Positions 48,751-57,664 of a stretch of 64,000 nucleotides of DNA are shown in pieces. The stretch spans positions 62,001-126,000 of the forward strand of contig NZ_JBGCCT010000001.1 of assembly GCF_041260665.1 (NCBI RefSeq), in the 5' to 3' direction. The DNA comes from Catenulispora sp. GP43. Lineage in GTDB: Bacteria > Actinomycetota > Actinomycetes > Streptomycetales > Catenulisporaceae. Position numbers and translations under genes: made by a program. How positions within the stretch are numbered: the first letter of the stretch is position 1; every line of letters begins with the position of its first letter. The notes under the pieces were generated by a model. The model saw only the letters and a list, made by a program, of their open reading frames with translations. It did not search any database and was not told the origin of the DNA.

Positions 48751-49620
48751 ATGGCGAACATAGACGTCCAGGGGTATCTCCGCCGCCTGGGCACGGAGCA
48801 TCCCGGAAAGCCCACCATCGAGGGCCTTTTCGCGCTGCACCGCGCGCACGTGGAACGTGTCGCGTACACCTCCTTGCAAGTCCACCTCGGCCAGCGCACG
48901 ACGCCGGACCCGTACGACTCGGCGGCCCGCATCGTGGCCGGCGAGTCCGGGTACTGCTACCACCTGAACGGCGCGTTCGGAGCGCTGCTGGAGACCCTGG
49001 GCTACGACGTGACGTGGCACCGCGGCCGGGTCTGGCGAAGCCAGGAGGCCGGCGGCACCGGGCTCGGGCCGATCTCCGACGAGCCGAACCATCTGGTCCT
49101 GATGGTGGAGGCCGAGAACACGCTCTACTACTGCGACACCGGGCTCGGCGACGCGCTGCACGAGCCGCTGCTGTGCGTGCCCGGCGAGACGGTGCAGGGC
49201 CCGTACACGTACAAGCTGGAACGCACCCGGTTCGAGAACGGCGCGTCCGGATGGAGCTTCACGCACGACCCGAAGGCCGATTCGTTCACCGGCATGGTAT
49301 TCGAGGAGCGGATCGCGGCGCTGCCGGACTTCCTGGCGCGGCACGAGTGGATGGAAACGAATCCGGAATCCGGGTACGTGAAGAACCTCGACGTCTACCG
49401 GCGCGACGCCGGCGGCGTCGACCATCTGCGCGGCTGCGTGCTGACCCGGTCGGACGGGGCGACGCTCACCACGCGCGAGATCACCGACTCCGAGGAGTGG
49501 TTCGACGCGCTGGCCGACGTGTTCGCGCTGCGGCTGCCGGGCATCGGTGATGTGGCGCAGGAGCGGTTGTGGAAGCGGGTGTGGGAGCAGCACGTCGCGT
49601 GGGCGGCGCAGCAGGCCTGA
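48751..49620 (+). CDS. nat: Arylamine N-acetyltransferase
   Basis: A 289-residue NAT-fold enzyme that transfers acetyl (or another acyl) groups from CoA to arylamines or hydrazines through a Cys intermediate. The catalytic Cys is in GYCYHLNGAFGALLETLGY (the usual form is GGYCFExN), the His in EPNHLVLMV and the Asp in YYCDTGLGD complete the Cys-His-Asp triad. The ATG at 48751 is preceded by TACCCT with an 8-nt gap and no ribosome site. The next gene starts 21 nt after its stop. Confidence 0.88.
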   Translation: MANIDVQGYLRRLGTEHPGKPTIEGLFALHRAHVERVAYTSLQVHLGQRTTPDPYDSAARIVAGESGYCYHLNGAFGALLETLGYDVTWHRGRVWRSQEAGGTGLGPISDEPNHLVLMVEAENTLYYCDTGLGDALHEPLLCVPGETVQGPYTYKLERTRFENGASGWSFTHDPKADSFTGMVFEERIAALPDFLARHEWMETNPESGYVKNLDVYRRDAGGVDHLRGCVLTRSDGATLTTREITDSEEWFDALADVFALRLPGIGDVAQERLWKRVWEQHVAWAAQQA

Positions 49621-49641
49621 GAGAGCTGAGGGGGCGACGCG

Positions 49642-50970
49642 ATGGGGTGGTTCCGGGGGCGGCGGAAGCGGCGCGGCGCCGGGGCGGACGAGGTCGGTGA
49701 CACGACGGCGCAGGGGGCGGACGCCCACCAGGCGGCGGACGCTCGACAGGCGTCGGCTGCCGGCGGCCCGGACTCGGTCGCCGGCGCCGTCGGGCAGGAG
49801 CGGGACGCTCAGGAGTGGGACATTCAGGAGCCGGACATTCCGGCCCCGGCCCAGGACCGCATCCCGTGGCGCCACCTCGAAGCCGGCGCCTACGAGCGGC
49901 TGCTCGGCTCCCTGGCCGACGACGCCGACGTCAGCGCCCTGCTGGACTACTGCGAGCGGAGCTCCCAGTGGGACGAGGCCGCCGCGTGCCGCCTGGTCGA
50001 CCGGGCGCCGCACGCCGGTCTGGCCCTGAGCCGGCTGGTCGACAAGGAGGGGCCGGCGCGGCCCGAGTCGACCGAGTTCATCAGTGGCCTGATCAAGGCG
50101 CTGCCGCTCCTGCGGGCCGAGGACGCGGTACCGCTGCTGGTCCGGCTGGCCGCGCAGCAGTCCCGGCTCACGACCGGGTCGATGCCGACGGCGCGCGCCG
50201 CGATCCGGGCGCTGGCCGCGGTGGACGGGGAACTGGTGCCGCCGGCGCTGCACCGGCTGGCCGCCGAGGCGCGGCTGGCGGCGTTGCGGAAGGCGGCGTA
50301 CGCGGAGCTGAAGCGGCGGCTTCGCACGCTCGCGAACGCGCCGGAGTGGACGGTCAGCACCTACGGGCTGGACGCCGCCGGACGGGTGCGGGTCGCGGTG
50401 GGGCCGGGCCACGTCGCGGTGGTGCGGCTCCAGACCGGCGGGCAGGTGACGGTCCGCTACCACGAGCGCAGCGGCCCCGAGGCGGCGGAGGGCCGGCCGC
50501 TGACCGGCAGGCCGACCGCGGCGACGGTCGAGCAGGACACGCTGCGCGAGGTCTCGGAGCTGGCCGCCGAACTGCGGACCGCGGTACGCGCGGCGCGCAC
50601 GCGGCTGGCATCGGCGCAGAAGGAGCGCCGCGAGATCCCGCTGGAGGACTGGCTCGAGCACTACATCACGCATCCGGTGACCGGCAGTCTGGGCCGGACC
50701 CTGCTGTGGGAGGTGCGGAGCAAGGCGGCTGCGGGCGAGTCCGGGACCTACACCGGCGCCGGTACCGGATGGCGGATGGGTCTGCCGAAGAAGTCCGGGC
50801 GGCGCTGGGCGCTGGCCACCGAGACCACCGAACTGATCGTGCCCGGGGACGACGACGTACTGCGGATCGCCGTCCCGGGGCGGCTGCCGCCGGCGCAGCT
50901 GCGGGCCTGGACCCGGGTCCTGGCCAAAGCCGGAGCCGAGTCGGCTCTGAAGCAGCTCAAGCCGCGGTGA
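49642..50970 (+). CDS. DUF4132-like protein of unknown function
   Basis: A 442-residue cytosolic protein. The N-terminus is basic (GWFRGRRKRRGAG) and then Ala/Gln/Asp-rich up to ~70. A helical middle follows (~80-230), and the C-terminal half has TVRYHERSGPEAAEG, EERR-type helices with LASAQKERREIPLEDWLEHYITHPVTGSLGRTLLWEV and a final beta-rich part. The LEDWLEHYITHPVTG block recalls DUF4132, found in MolR-like and WGR proteins, but only part of the domain is there, so the match is tentative. It follows the N-acetyltransferase gene closely and ends 4 nt before the convergent HAD gene. Confidence 0.6.
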   Translation: MGWFRGRRKRRGAGADEVGDTTAQGADAHQAADARQASAAGGPDSVAGAVGQERDAQEWDIQEPDIPAPAQDRIPWRHLEAGAYERLLGSLADDADVSALLDYCERSSQWDEAAACRLVDRAPHAGLALSRLVDKEGPARPESTEFISGLIKALPLLRAEDAVPLLVRLAAQQSRLTTGSMPTARAAIRALAAVDGELVPPALHRLAAEARLAALRKAAYAELKRRLRTLANAPEWTVSTYGLDAAGRVRVAVGPGHVAVVRLQTGGQVTVRYHERSGPEAAEGRPLTGRPTAATVEQDTLREVSELAAELRTAVRAARTRLASAQKERREIPLEDWLEHYITHPVTGSLGRTLLWEVRSKAAAGESGTYTGAGTGWRMGLPKKSGRRWALATETTELIVPGDDDVLRIAVPGRLPPAQLRAWTRVLAKAGAESALKQLKPR

Positions 50971-50974
50971 GCGG

Positions 50975-51736
50975 TCAGCTCTCCAGCCAGTTCTCCACGA
51001 AGTCCGCGGTGTCCTGCCAGTTCTTCACCGCCACCGAGCGGATGCCCATCGCCTCGACCGGGTGGTCGTTGCCCTGCGGGTCCAGGCGGTCGCCGACGAA
51101 GAGGATGTCGGCCATGCCGACGTGCAGCTCGGCCATCAGCTTGCGCATGCCGTAGGCCTTGTCGATGCCCTGCGCGGTGACGTCGATCGAGGTGCTGCCA
51201 CCGCTGCGGACCTCCAGAGCGGGCAGCCGCTCGGCGGCCCAGGCGCGCAGCCGCTCCTTCTTCGACCCGTCCGGGTCCCACGCGGTCTTCGCCGCCACCG
51301 GGGCCTGCTGGCCCAGCGCGGAGAAGGTGATCTGGCTCCCCCGGTCCTCGATGATGTCGCCCCAGGTCTTCTCCTCCCACAGGCCCAGGGTCTTCGCGCC
51401 CTCCGTCAGGACGTCGACGACCTCGCGCTTGGTGTCCTCCGGCAGGTCCTCGGCGTAGATCTCCCGCCAGTCGCCGTCGCGGTACAGGTAGTAGCGGGTC
51501 CCGTTGGTGGGCATCAGGTTCAGCGCGGCGAGCTGCTCCGGCTCGGCCCGCAGGTGCTCCAGGACCTGGGTCTGGAACTGCGGGAACGCGCCGCCGGAGA
51601 TGACGCAGACCCGGACCTCGTCCAGCAGCCGGACCAGCAGGCCGGCCATTCGCTCGGTGATCGCGGACTTGGACTCGGCCAGGGTGCCGTCCAGGTCGAA
51701 GGCCATGACACGGACATCAGGGGCGTGAGAGGTCAT
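50975..51736 (-). CDS. HAD-IIB family phosphatase (phosphomannomutase-like)
   Basis: A 253-residue HAD hydrolase. Motif I is MAFDLDGTLAESK, motif II the Ser in CVISGGAF, a Lys in the GIDKAYGMRKL region is motif III, and motif IV is LFVGDRLDPQGND. The cap is of the C2 (type IIB) kind as in eukaryote-type phosphomannomutase and sugar phosphatases. The substrate is probably a sugar phosphate. It is separately transcribed from malic enzyme, whose strong terminator lies 53 nt upstream. Confidence 0.85.
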   Translation of the reverse strand: MTSHAPDVRVMAFDLDGTLAESKSAITERMAGLLVRLLDEVRVCVISGGAFPQFQTQVLEHLRAEPEQLAALNLMPTNGTRYYLYRDGDWREIYAEDLPEDTKREVVDVLTEGAKTLGLWEEKTWGDIIEDRGSQITFSALGQQAPVAAKTAWDPDGSKKERLRAWAAERLPALEVRSGGSTSIDVTAQGIDKAYGMRKLMAELHVGMADILFVGDRLDPQGNDHPVEAMGIRSVAVKNWQDTADFVENWLES

Positions 51737-51788
51737 GACTCCACTTCACCTCATAGCGCCCGAACCCGCCAAGGGCCGCCTGAGGAAT

Positions 51789-51837
51789 GGACACCGGTGC
51801 CCGGCAGCTCCTGAGCAGCTGCCGGGCACCGGTGTCC
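51789..51837. terminator. 21-bp perfect hairpin after the malic enzyme gene
   Basis: The arms 51789-51809 and 51817-51837 are perfectly complementary around the 7-nt loop CCTGAGC. It is 36 nt past the malic enzyme stop and could also insulate the HAD gene. Confidence 0.85.
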
Positions 51838-51872
51838 CGTGAGCATTCATACAGCCTCGGCCGCGGCCACGG

Positions 51873-53093
51873 CTACAGCCGCGCGACCCCGTCGCGGCGC
51901 GCGGCGTCGGCGACGGCCGCGGTGACGGCCGGGGCGACGCGCTCGTCGAAGGGGCTGGGGATCACCTTGTCGGCGGACAGCTCGTCGGCGACCACGGCGG
52001 CCAGCGCCTCGGCGGCGGCCAGCTTCATGCCCTCGGTGATGCGGGAGGCGCGGACCGACAGGGCTCCGGCGAAGACCCCGGGGAAGGCCAGGACGTTGTT
52101 GATCTGGTTGGGGAAGTCCGAGCGGCCGGTGGCCACGACGGCGGCGTACTTGTGCGCGACGTCGGGGTGGATCTCGGGGGTGGGGTTGGCCATGGCCGCG
52201 ATGATCGCGTTCGGCGCCATGGTGGCCACGTACTCCTCGGGCACGCTGCCGCTGGAGACGCCGATGAAGACGTCGGCGCCGCGCATCGCCTCGGCCAGGC
52301 CGCCGGTCAGCCGCGCGCGGTTGGTGATCGCCGCCAGCTCGGTCTTCACCGGGGTCAGGTCGGCGCGGTCCGCGGAGACGATGCCGCGGGAGTCCACCAC
52401 GGTCAGATCCCCGATGCCCGCGTCGAGCAGGATCTTGGCGATCGCCACGCCCGCCGCGCCGGCGCCGGAGATCACCGCGCGCAGGTCTGCCAGCGGCCGG
52501 TTCACGACCTTGGCGGCGTTGCGCAGCGCGGCCAGCAGCACGATGGCCGTGCCGTGCTGGTCGTCGTGGAAGACCGGGATGTCCAGGCGCTCCTGCAGGC
52601 GGCGCTCCACCTCGAAGCAGCGCGGGGCCGAGATGTCCTCCAGGTTGATGCCGCCGAAGCCCGGGGCCAGCCGGGCGATGGTCTCGACCAGGTCGTCCAC
52701 GTCCGTGCAGTCCAGGCAGACCGGGACGGCGTCGACCCCGCCGAACTGCTTGAACAGGACCGCCTTGCCCTCCATCACCGGGAGCGCGGCCAGCGGTCCG
52801 ATGTCGCCCAGGCCTAGGACGGCGGTGCCGTCGGTGACCACCGCGACCGTGTTCGCCTTCCATGTGTAGTCCATCGCCAGCTCCGGACGAGCGGCGATGG
52901 CGGTGCAGACCTCTGCGACACCCGGCGTGTAGGCCAGCGAGAGGTCGGCCCGGTCCCGGAGCGGGACCGTGGCGCGCACCTCCATCTTCCCGCCGCGGTG
53001 CAGGTCGAAGACGGGCGTTTCGCCCGTATCGCCCACTTCGTCCTCGGCGGTGTCGGATTCGAGGGACTGGGTCGGGATGAGCTGCCCTGACAT
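51873..53093 (-). CDS. NAD-type malic enzyme
   Basis: A 406-residue oxidative-decarboxylating malate dehydrogenase (malate to pyruvate and CO2). The substrate region has SLAYTPGVAEVC and GDIGPLAALPVMEGKAVLFKQFGGVDAVP. The metal-binding acidic residues lie in INLEDISAPRCFE and PVFHDDQHGTAIV. The nucleotide fold shows ISGAGAAGVAIAKILLDAG followed by VVDSRG, and the C-terminal FPNQINNVLAFPGVFAGAL is diagnostic. Cofactor choice (NAD or NADP) is not certain. The ATG at 53093 is chosen as the first start with normal N-terminal length. It links TCA intermediates to pyruvate. Confidence 0.94.
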   Translation of the reverse strand: MSGQLIPTQSLESDTAEDEVGDTGETPVFDLHRGGKMEVRATVPLRDRADLSLAYTPGVAEVCTAIAARPELAMDYTWKANTVAVVTDGTAVLGLGDIGPLAALPVMEGKAVLFKQFGGVDAVPVCLDCTDVDDLVETIARLAPGFGGINLEDISAPRCFEVERRLQERLDIPVFHDDQHGTAIVLLAALRNAAKVVNRPLADLRAVISGAGAAGVAIAKILLDAGIGDLTVVDSRGIVSADRADLTPVKTELAAITNRARLTGGLAEAMRGADVFIGVSSGSVPEEYVATMAPNAIIAAMANPTPEIHPDVAHKYAAVVATGRSDFPNQINNVLAFPGVFAGALSVRASRITEGMKLAAAEALAAVVADELSADKVIPSPFDERVAPAVTAAVADAARRDGVARL

Positions 53094-53403
53094 GGCTTAC
53101 CCCTAGCTGCCGCGAGCGGCTTGTTGAGGGAACGGTAAAGGCCGGACCGTGAACCTGTTGAGGGGTTGAGGGGAGGTTCGCCGGGCTCGTTCGGCTGCAG
53201 TCGGATGCTCTTCCGTACCGCGCTCCACGAGGTCCGATGGGTCCGTTCGACGCTGTCGCACCGACGACGCGGGGTTCGCCCGTGATGCGATTTTTACATG
53301 GCTGCCTATGTTCAACAGCCATTTGCCGGTGCAAGGATTCCAGCACCGTACCCCATGAACGTTGCTTGAGCGGGTAATGGATAACCCACCAGGAGGAGAA
53401 CAC
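53094..53403. other. Divergent promoter region upstream of the amino-acid ABC operon
   Basis: No gene is visible. It holds a perfect inverted repeat ATGGCTG-N11-CAGCCAT (53298-53322) preceded by TTTTTA, and a short GGGT/ACCC inverted pair just before the AGGAGG ribosome site of the binding-protein gene. Either could be an operator; the regulator is unknown. Confidence 0.45.
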
Positions 53404-54345
53404 ATGCGAGCCGGGAGAACATCCAGGGCCGTCATAGTCGGGGCCGCGGGGATCGCGCTGGTCCTCACCGCGGCCGGCTGCGGAAGCGGCAGCAAGCCCG
53501 GAAGCTCGTCAACCGGATCGTCCGGTTCCACCGCCTCCTCCTCGGGCTCGGGCGCCGTCGACAGCGCGGCCGCCGCCCTGGTGCCGGCCGCGATCAAGAG
53601 CAAGGGCGTCATCACCATCGCGACCGACCCCAGCTACCCGCCGAACGAGTCCAAGGACCAGAACGGCAACATCGTCGGCTGGGACGTGGACATGGGCAAC
53701 GCGATCGCCGCGAAGCTGGGCCTGAAGGCGAACTTCACCGAGGTCACCTTCGACGACATCGTCACGGGCATCTCCACGAACAAATACGACGCCGGCATGT
53801 CCTCCATCACGGACAACAAGACCCGTGAGGGCGTCGACGACTTCGTGACCTACTTCAACGCCGGCACGAAGCTCATGGTCCCCAAGGGCAACCCGAAGAA
53901 CCTCACGGACAACTCCCCGACCGACCTGTCGCTGTGCGGCCTGACGATCGGCGTGGAGAAGGGCACGATCCAGGAGAATCCGGACATCCCGACCCGCAAC
54001 AAGGCGTGCGAGGCGGCCGGCAAGCCGGACATCAAGACCCTGTCCCAGGACACCCAGGACCAGATCAACGAGTCGCTGTCCTCCGGCCGCTGCGACGCGG
54101 TCCTGGCCGACTCCCCGGTCGTGGACTACTACGCCAAGAGCGGCAACTTCCAGGCGGTCGGCGACCTCTACTCCGGCGCCCCCTACGGCATCGCCATCGC
54201 CAAGAGCAACAGCGGGCTGTCGCAGGCCTTCCTGGCCGCCCTGAAGGACCTGGTCGCCGACGGCACCTACCACCAGCTCACCACCAAGTACGGGATCCAG
54301 GCCGGCGACTACACCACCCCCGGTCTGAACCAGGCGACGAGCTGA
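53404..54345 (+). CDS. Polar amino-acid ABC transporter substrate-binding lipoprotein
   Basis: A 313-residue lipoprotein. The signal peptide ends at the lipobox LTAAGC, followed by a Ser/Gly spacer. The family-3 solute-binding domain begins near VITIATDPSYPPNESKDQNGNIVGWDVDMGNAIAAKLGL. The amino-acid clamp residues are in SSITDNKTREGVDDFVTYFNAG. Glutamate or a related polar amino acid is the likely ligand, by comparison with gluB-type systems. The start ATG at 53404 has GGAGG upstream. It is followed 8 nt later by the permease gene. Confidence 0.92.
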   Translation: MRAGRTSRAVIVGAAGIALVLTAAGCGSGSKPGSSSTGSSGSTASSSGSGAVDSAAAALVPAAIKSKGVITIATDPSYPPNESKDQNGNIVGWDVDMGNAIAAKLGLKANFTEVTFDDIVTGISTNKYDAGMSSITDNKTREGVDDFVTYFNAGTKLMVPKGNPKNLTDNSPTDLSLCGLTIGVEKGTIQENPDIPTRNKACEAAGKPDIKTLSQDTQDQINESLSSGRCDAVLADSPVVDYYAKSGNFQAVGDLYSGAPYGIAIAKSNSGLSQAFLAALKDLVADGTYHQLTTKYGIQAGDYTTPGLNQATS

Positions 54346-54352
54346 GCCGCGA

Positions 54353-55339
54353 GTGAGTGAGAGCAATCCGACGGCGGGCGCGGACAACGCGTCCGCCCTG
54401 GGGGCCGCCCGGCCCGCCGCGATCCGTGCGGTGCCGGTCCGGCGTCCCGGCCGGTGGATCAGCGCGGCCGTCCTGGCTGTGCTGGCCCTCATGTTCTTCA
54501 ACATGCTGGCGTTCAACAAGAACTTCGGCTGGGACCTGGTCCGGCAGTGGCTCTTCTGGCACACCATCGTCCAGGCGGTCCTCGTCACCCTGGAGCTGAC
54601 CGTCTACGCGATGCTCATCGGCATCGTCGGCGGCGTGCTGCTGGCCGTGATGCGGCTGTCGAGCAACCCGGTGTCCTCCGGCGCGGCCTGGGTCTACACG
54701 TGGTTCTTCCGCGGCACCCCGGTGCTGGTGCAGCTGCTGTTCTGGAACAACATCGCGGCGCTGGTCGGCCAGCAGGTCGGCTTCGGCGTCCCCTTCGGGC
54801 CGCAGTTCTTCCACCTGGACACCAACTCCACCATCACCCGGTTCACCGCCGCGGTGCTGGCCCTGGGCCTGAACGAGGCGGCCTACATGTCCGAGATCGT
54901 CCGCGCCGGCATCCTGTCGGTGGACGAGGGGCAGACCGAGGCCGCGGCGTCGCTCGGCATGCGGCGGGCGAAGATCATGCGCCGGATCGTGCTGCCGCAG
55001 GCGATGCGGGTCATCATCCCGCCGACCGGCAACGAGACCATCAGCATGCTGAAGACCTCCTCGCTGGCCTCGGTGATCGGCGTGGTGGAGCTGACCGACG
55101 CCAGTGAGTCGGCGATCCACCTGTACTTCAAGGCGATCCCGTTCTACGTCGTGGCCTCGCTGTGGTACCTGTTCTTCACCACGGTGCTGTCCATCGGCCA
55201 GTTCTACGTCGAGCGGCACTACGCGCGCGGCTCCAGCCGGAACCTGCCGCCCACGCCGTTGCAGAAGCTGCTCAAGCGGAACCTGTCGTGGCGCCGGACC
55301 GCCTACACCGCCGCACCCACCGGGGAGGGACGGACATGA
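54353..55339 (+). CDS. Polar amino-acid ABC transporter permease
   Basis: A 328-residue HAAT-family permease with about six helices. [20 protein letters not shown] and the EAA loop [34 protein letters not shown] are typical. The N-terminal ~35 residues and C-terminal ~40 residues are cytoplasmic extensions. It starts at GTG 54353, and one permease gene alone suggests a homodimeric channel. Its stop overlaps the ATPase start (ATGA). Confidence 0.93.
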   Translation: MSESNPTAGADNASALGAARPAAIRAVPVRRPGRWISAAVLAVLALMFFNMLAFNKNFGWDLVRQWLFWHTIVQAVLVTLELTVYAMLIGIVGGVLLAVMRLSSNPVSSGAAWVYTWFFRGTPVLVQLLFWNNIAALVGQQVGFGVPFGPQFFHLDTNSTITRFTAAVLALGLNEAAYMSEIVRAGILSVDEGQTEAAASLGMRRAKIMRRIVLPQAMRVIIPPTGNETISMLKTSSLASVIGVVELTDASESAIHLYFKAIPFYVVASLWYLFFTTVLSIGQFYVERHYARGSSRNLPPTPLQKLLKRNLSWRRTAYTAAPTGEGRT

Positions 55340-56145
55340 GCCAGGACACGGTCCCCCAGGGCCACGGCTCGGACCGGGCCACCGAACGCCCCGCGGTCGA
55401 GATCGAGGACGTCTACAAGTCCTTCGGCCGCTTGGAGGTCCTGCAGGGCGTCTCGATGACGGTGCGCGAGGGCGAGGTGGCGTGCCTGATCGGCCCGTCC
55501 GGCTCCGGCAAGTCCACCCTGCTGCGCTGCGTCAACCACCTGGAGAAGATCGACAACGGGCGGATCTGCGTGCACGGCAAACTGGTCGGCTACCACGAGC
55601 GCAAGGGCCGGCTGCACGAGATGCACGACCGCGACGTCGCCAAGCAGCGGCGCACGATCGGCATGGTGTTCCAGCGCTTCAACCTGTTCCCGCACAAGAC
55701 CGCGCTGGAGAACGTCATCGAGGCCCCGATGCAGGTGCTCGGCAAGAGCCGGGAGGCGGCCCTGGCCGACGCCCGCGAGCACCTGGAGAAGGTGGGCCTG
55801 TCGGACAAGGCCGGCAACTACCCCAGCCAGCTCTCCGGCGGGCAGCAGCAGCGGGTGGCGATCGCGCGGGCGCTGGCCATGCAGCCCTCGCTCATGCTGT
55901 TCGACGAGCCGACCTCGGCGCTGGACCCCGAACTGGTCGGGGACGTGCTCGCGGTGATGCGGGCGCTGGCCGACTCCGGGATGACGATGATCGTGGTGAC
56001 CCACGAGATGGGCTTCGCCCGGGACGTCGGCGACACCGTGGCCTTCATGGACGGCGGTGTCATCGTGGAACACGGCGACGCCCGCCAGGTGATCAGCGAT
56101 CCGCAGCACGAACGCACCCAGGCCTTCCTGGCGAAGGTGCGCTGA
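55336..56145 (+). CDS. Polar amino-acid ABC transporter ATP-binding protein
   Basis: A 269-residue ATPase. Walker [11 protein letters not shown]-loop [18 protein letters not shown] (HAAT type), signature [16 protein letters not shown], Walker [13 protein letters not shown] and switch His in [12 protein letters not shown] are all present. The ATG at 55336 overlaps the permease stop by 4 bp. The larger frame upstream is a shadow of the permease gene. It is closed by a strong hairpin at 56176. Confidence 0.95.
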   Translation: MSQDTVPQGHGSDRATERPAVEIEDVYKSFGRLEVLQGVSMTVREGEVACLIGPSGSGKSTLLRCVNHLEKIDNGRICVHGKLVGYHERKGRLHEMHDRDVAKQRRTIGMVFQRFNLFPHKTALENVIEAPMQVLGKSREAALADAREHLEKVGLSDKAGNYPSQLSGGQQQRVAIARALAMQPSLMLFDEPTSALDPELVGDVLAVMRALADSGMTMIVVTHEMGFARDVGDTVAFMDGGVIVEHGDARQVISDPQHERTQAFLAKVR

Positions 56146-56175
56146 GCGGCCCGGATCCTTCGATCCGGCCTCATT

Positions 56176-56211
56176 CGGCCGCGGAACGTTTCCAAGAGCG
56201 TTCCGCGGCCG
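56176..56211 (+). terminator. Terminator of the amino-acid ABC operon
   Basis: CGGCCGCGGAACG and its complement form a perfect 13-bp stem with a 10-nt loop, followed by CTTCGTT. It starts 31 nt after the ATPase stop. A second weaker hairpin (56275-56304) lies further on. Confidence 0.8.
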
Positions 56212-56435
56212 CTTCGTTAGCCGTTCCCTACAAAGGTCGGATGTGTCGAATCTAAGAAATGCCGTGGCGCGAAGCGTCTCCTCCACGGGTGGTGGTGGGA
56301 GACGGGTGGGCGAATCAGCGATGATTTGACCCTCGCGCAGCGACCCCGAACGGCGTACCGTCATGGCTACTAAACGAGCAGAACGTCGGGCAACGGGCGC
56401 CTGCCGCACTGCAAGGCGAACAAGGACAGAAGACC

Positions 56436-57077
56436 GTGGAACTCGCATCCTACGCAGATCGGGCGGTGTCGCTGGTGAACACCGCCGACCCCTACCGACA
56501 CCGGGACACGCTCACCACATGTGAGCAGGCCAAGGAGCTCCTGGCGCCCGAGGGCAGGTGCCGCGTCACCAACGCCGACGTGGCGGAGTTGCGCGCCATC
56601 CGGGACCGGCTCCGCGAGGTCTTCGACGCCGCCGAGTCCGGGCGCGTGCCGCGCGCCGTCCAAGTCCTCAACTCCCTGATGAAGCAGTACCCGATCCGCC
56701 CGGTGGTCACCGACCACGACGGCGCCTCGTGGCACCTGCACCTGGCCGAGGGCGCGCCGACCATCGCCGCCGTCTACGGCGCGAAGGCCGCCATGGGGCT
56801 GGCCGTGCAGGCCACCGAGCTCGGTTTCGACCGGCTCGGCGTCTGCCAGGCCGCGCCGTGCCGCGAGGTGTTCATCGACACCTCGACCAACCGCTCGCGC
56901 CGCTACTGCTCGGACCGCTGCGCCACCCGCGCGAACGTGGCCGCCTACCGGGCCCGACGCAAGGAGCAGGCCCGGGCCGCGGCGGCCGGCGAGGCCGAAG
57001 CAGCGGCTGCGGCGACCGCCGCCGGGGCCAAGGTGATGGCCGTGGCCGGCGCCGGAAGCGCCACACCCGGCCGCTGA
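56436..57077 (+). CDS. CGNR zinc-finger / ABATE-domain protein
   Basis: A 213-residue predicted DNA-binding protein. The N-terminal ABATE-like region begins SLVNTADPYRHRDTL. The C-terminal zinc ribbon reads GVCQAAPCREVFIDTSTNRSRRYCSDRCATRANVAAYRAR, where the eponymous CGNR is CATR but all Cys ligands remain. An Ala-rich tail ends the protein. Such proteins are thought to be transcriptional regulators; no target is known. The GTG at 56436 is used since an upstream ATG in another frame gives only a 53-residue peptide. Confidence 0.87.
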   Translation: MELASYADRAVSLVNTADPYRHRDTLTTCEQAKELLAPEGRCRVTNADVAELRAIRDRLREVFDAAESGRVPRAVQVLNSLMKQYPIRPVVTDHDGASWHLHLAEGAPTIAAVYGAKAAMGLAVQATELGFDRLGVCQAAPCREVFIDTSTNRSRRYCSDRCATRANVAAYRARRKEQARAAAAGEAEAAAAATAAGAKVMAVAGAGSATPGR

Positions 57078-57133
57078 GGAGTTCCCAGCCCCACTGGGAG
57101 CTTTCGCGGCGCCGGAAGTGCTCACAGCGCCTC

Positions 57134-57176
57134 AGCGCCCCGCCCCGGGCCGTCATCGCGGCCGGGGCGGGGCGCT
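57134..57176. terminator. Long GC hairpin between convergent CGNR and sodX genes
   Basis: A 15-bp stem (AGCGCCCCGCCCCGG with its complement) continues after a bulged G into three more pairs, with a 6-nt loop and GTTT after it. Confidence 0.8.
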
Positions 57177-57211
57177 GTTTCGGTATTTCGGCGTATCAGC
57201 GTTTCAGCGCA

Positions 57212-57577
57212 TCAGCGTTTCTTCGGGATCCGGGCGATCCGGCACGGGTCCCGAAGTCGCAGCACGGCGCGGGCCAGGACCGCGGCGTCCGGCACCGCGC
57301 CGAACTCGCGTGAGTCCGAAGTCACGAACTCGTTGTCGCTCAGCAGCCACCAGCCCCCGCTTTCGCGGCGGGCGACCCGCTTGATGACGAGCATCCCGTC
57401 CGTCCGGTCCGGATGCCGGGCCACCACCACGTCACCCGGGCGGGTCCATCCCGGGCGGGTCCTTCTGACCAGGACGAAGTCGCCGTCCCGCAGCGCCGGG
57501 ACCATCGAGGGACCGCTCACACGCAGCACGGACCAGCGCGCCGTCCCGGGGTCGGTGACCGATCTCACGGACCACAC
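57212..57577 (-). CDS. sodX: Nickel superoxide dismutase maturation protease SodX
   Basis: A 121-residue S24/S26-type peptidase. The catalytic Ser is in VSGPSMVPALRDGD and the catalytic Lys in MLVIKRVAR, as in signal-peptidase-like proteases. SodX is the processing protease that removes the N-terminal leader of Ni-SOD so that His1 can bind nickel. The divergent sodN next door fixes the assignment. No N-terminal membrane helix is present, so it acts in the cytoplasm. The GTG at 57577 is used, but in-frame GTG codons a few codons later are possible. Confidence 0.9.
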   Translation of the reverse strand: MWSVRSVTDPGTARWSVLRVSGPSMVPALRDGDFVLVRRTRPGWTRPGDVVVARHPDRTDGMLVIKRVARRESGGWWLLSDNEFVTSDSREFGAVPDAAVLARAVLRLRDPCRIARIPKKR

Positions 57578-57664
57578 CTTGTCACGCGTCCGCCGAGGGC
57601 GGGCAGTAGGGTCGTGGCATCACGTTGTCCGGCAATCCGGCACACAAGATAAGGGGAACCTCAA

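Noticed and set aside
56363-56524. 53-residue basic peptide frame before the CGNR gene
   Set aside because: Overlaps the CGNR coding start in another frame, composition is Arg/Thr-biased by GC content, and no homologue is recalled.
57212-57577. Type I signal peptidase or LexA-like repressor for the S24/S26 protein
   Set aside because: It lacks an N-terminal membrane helix and a DNA-binding domain and is adjacent to sodN, so SodX is the better call.
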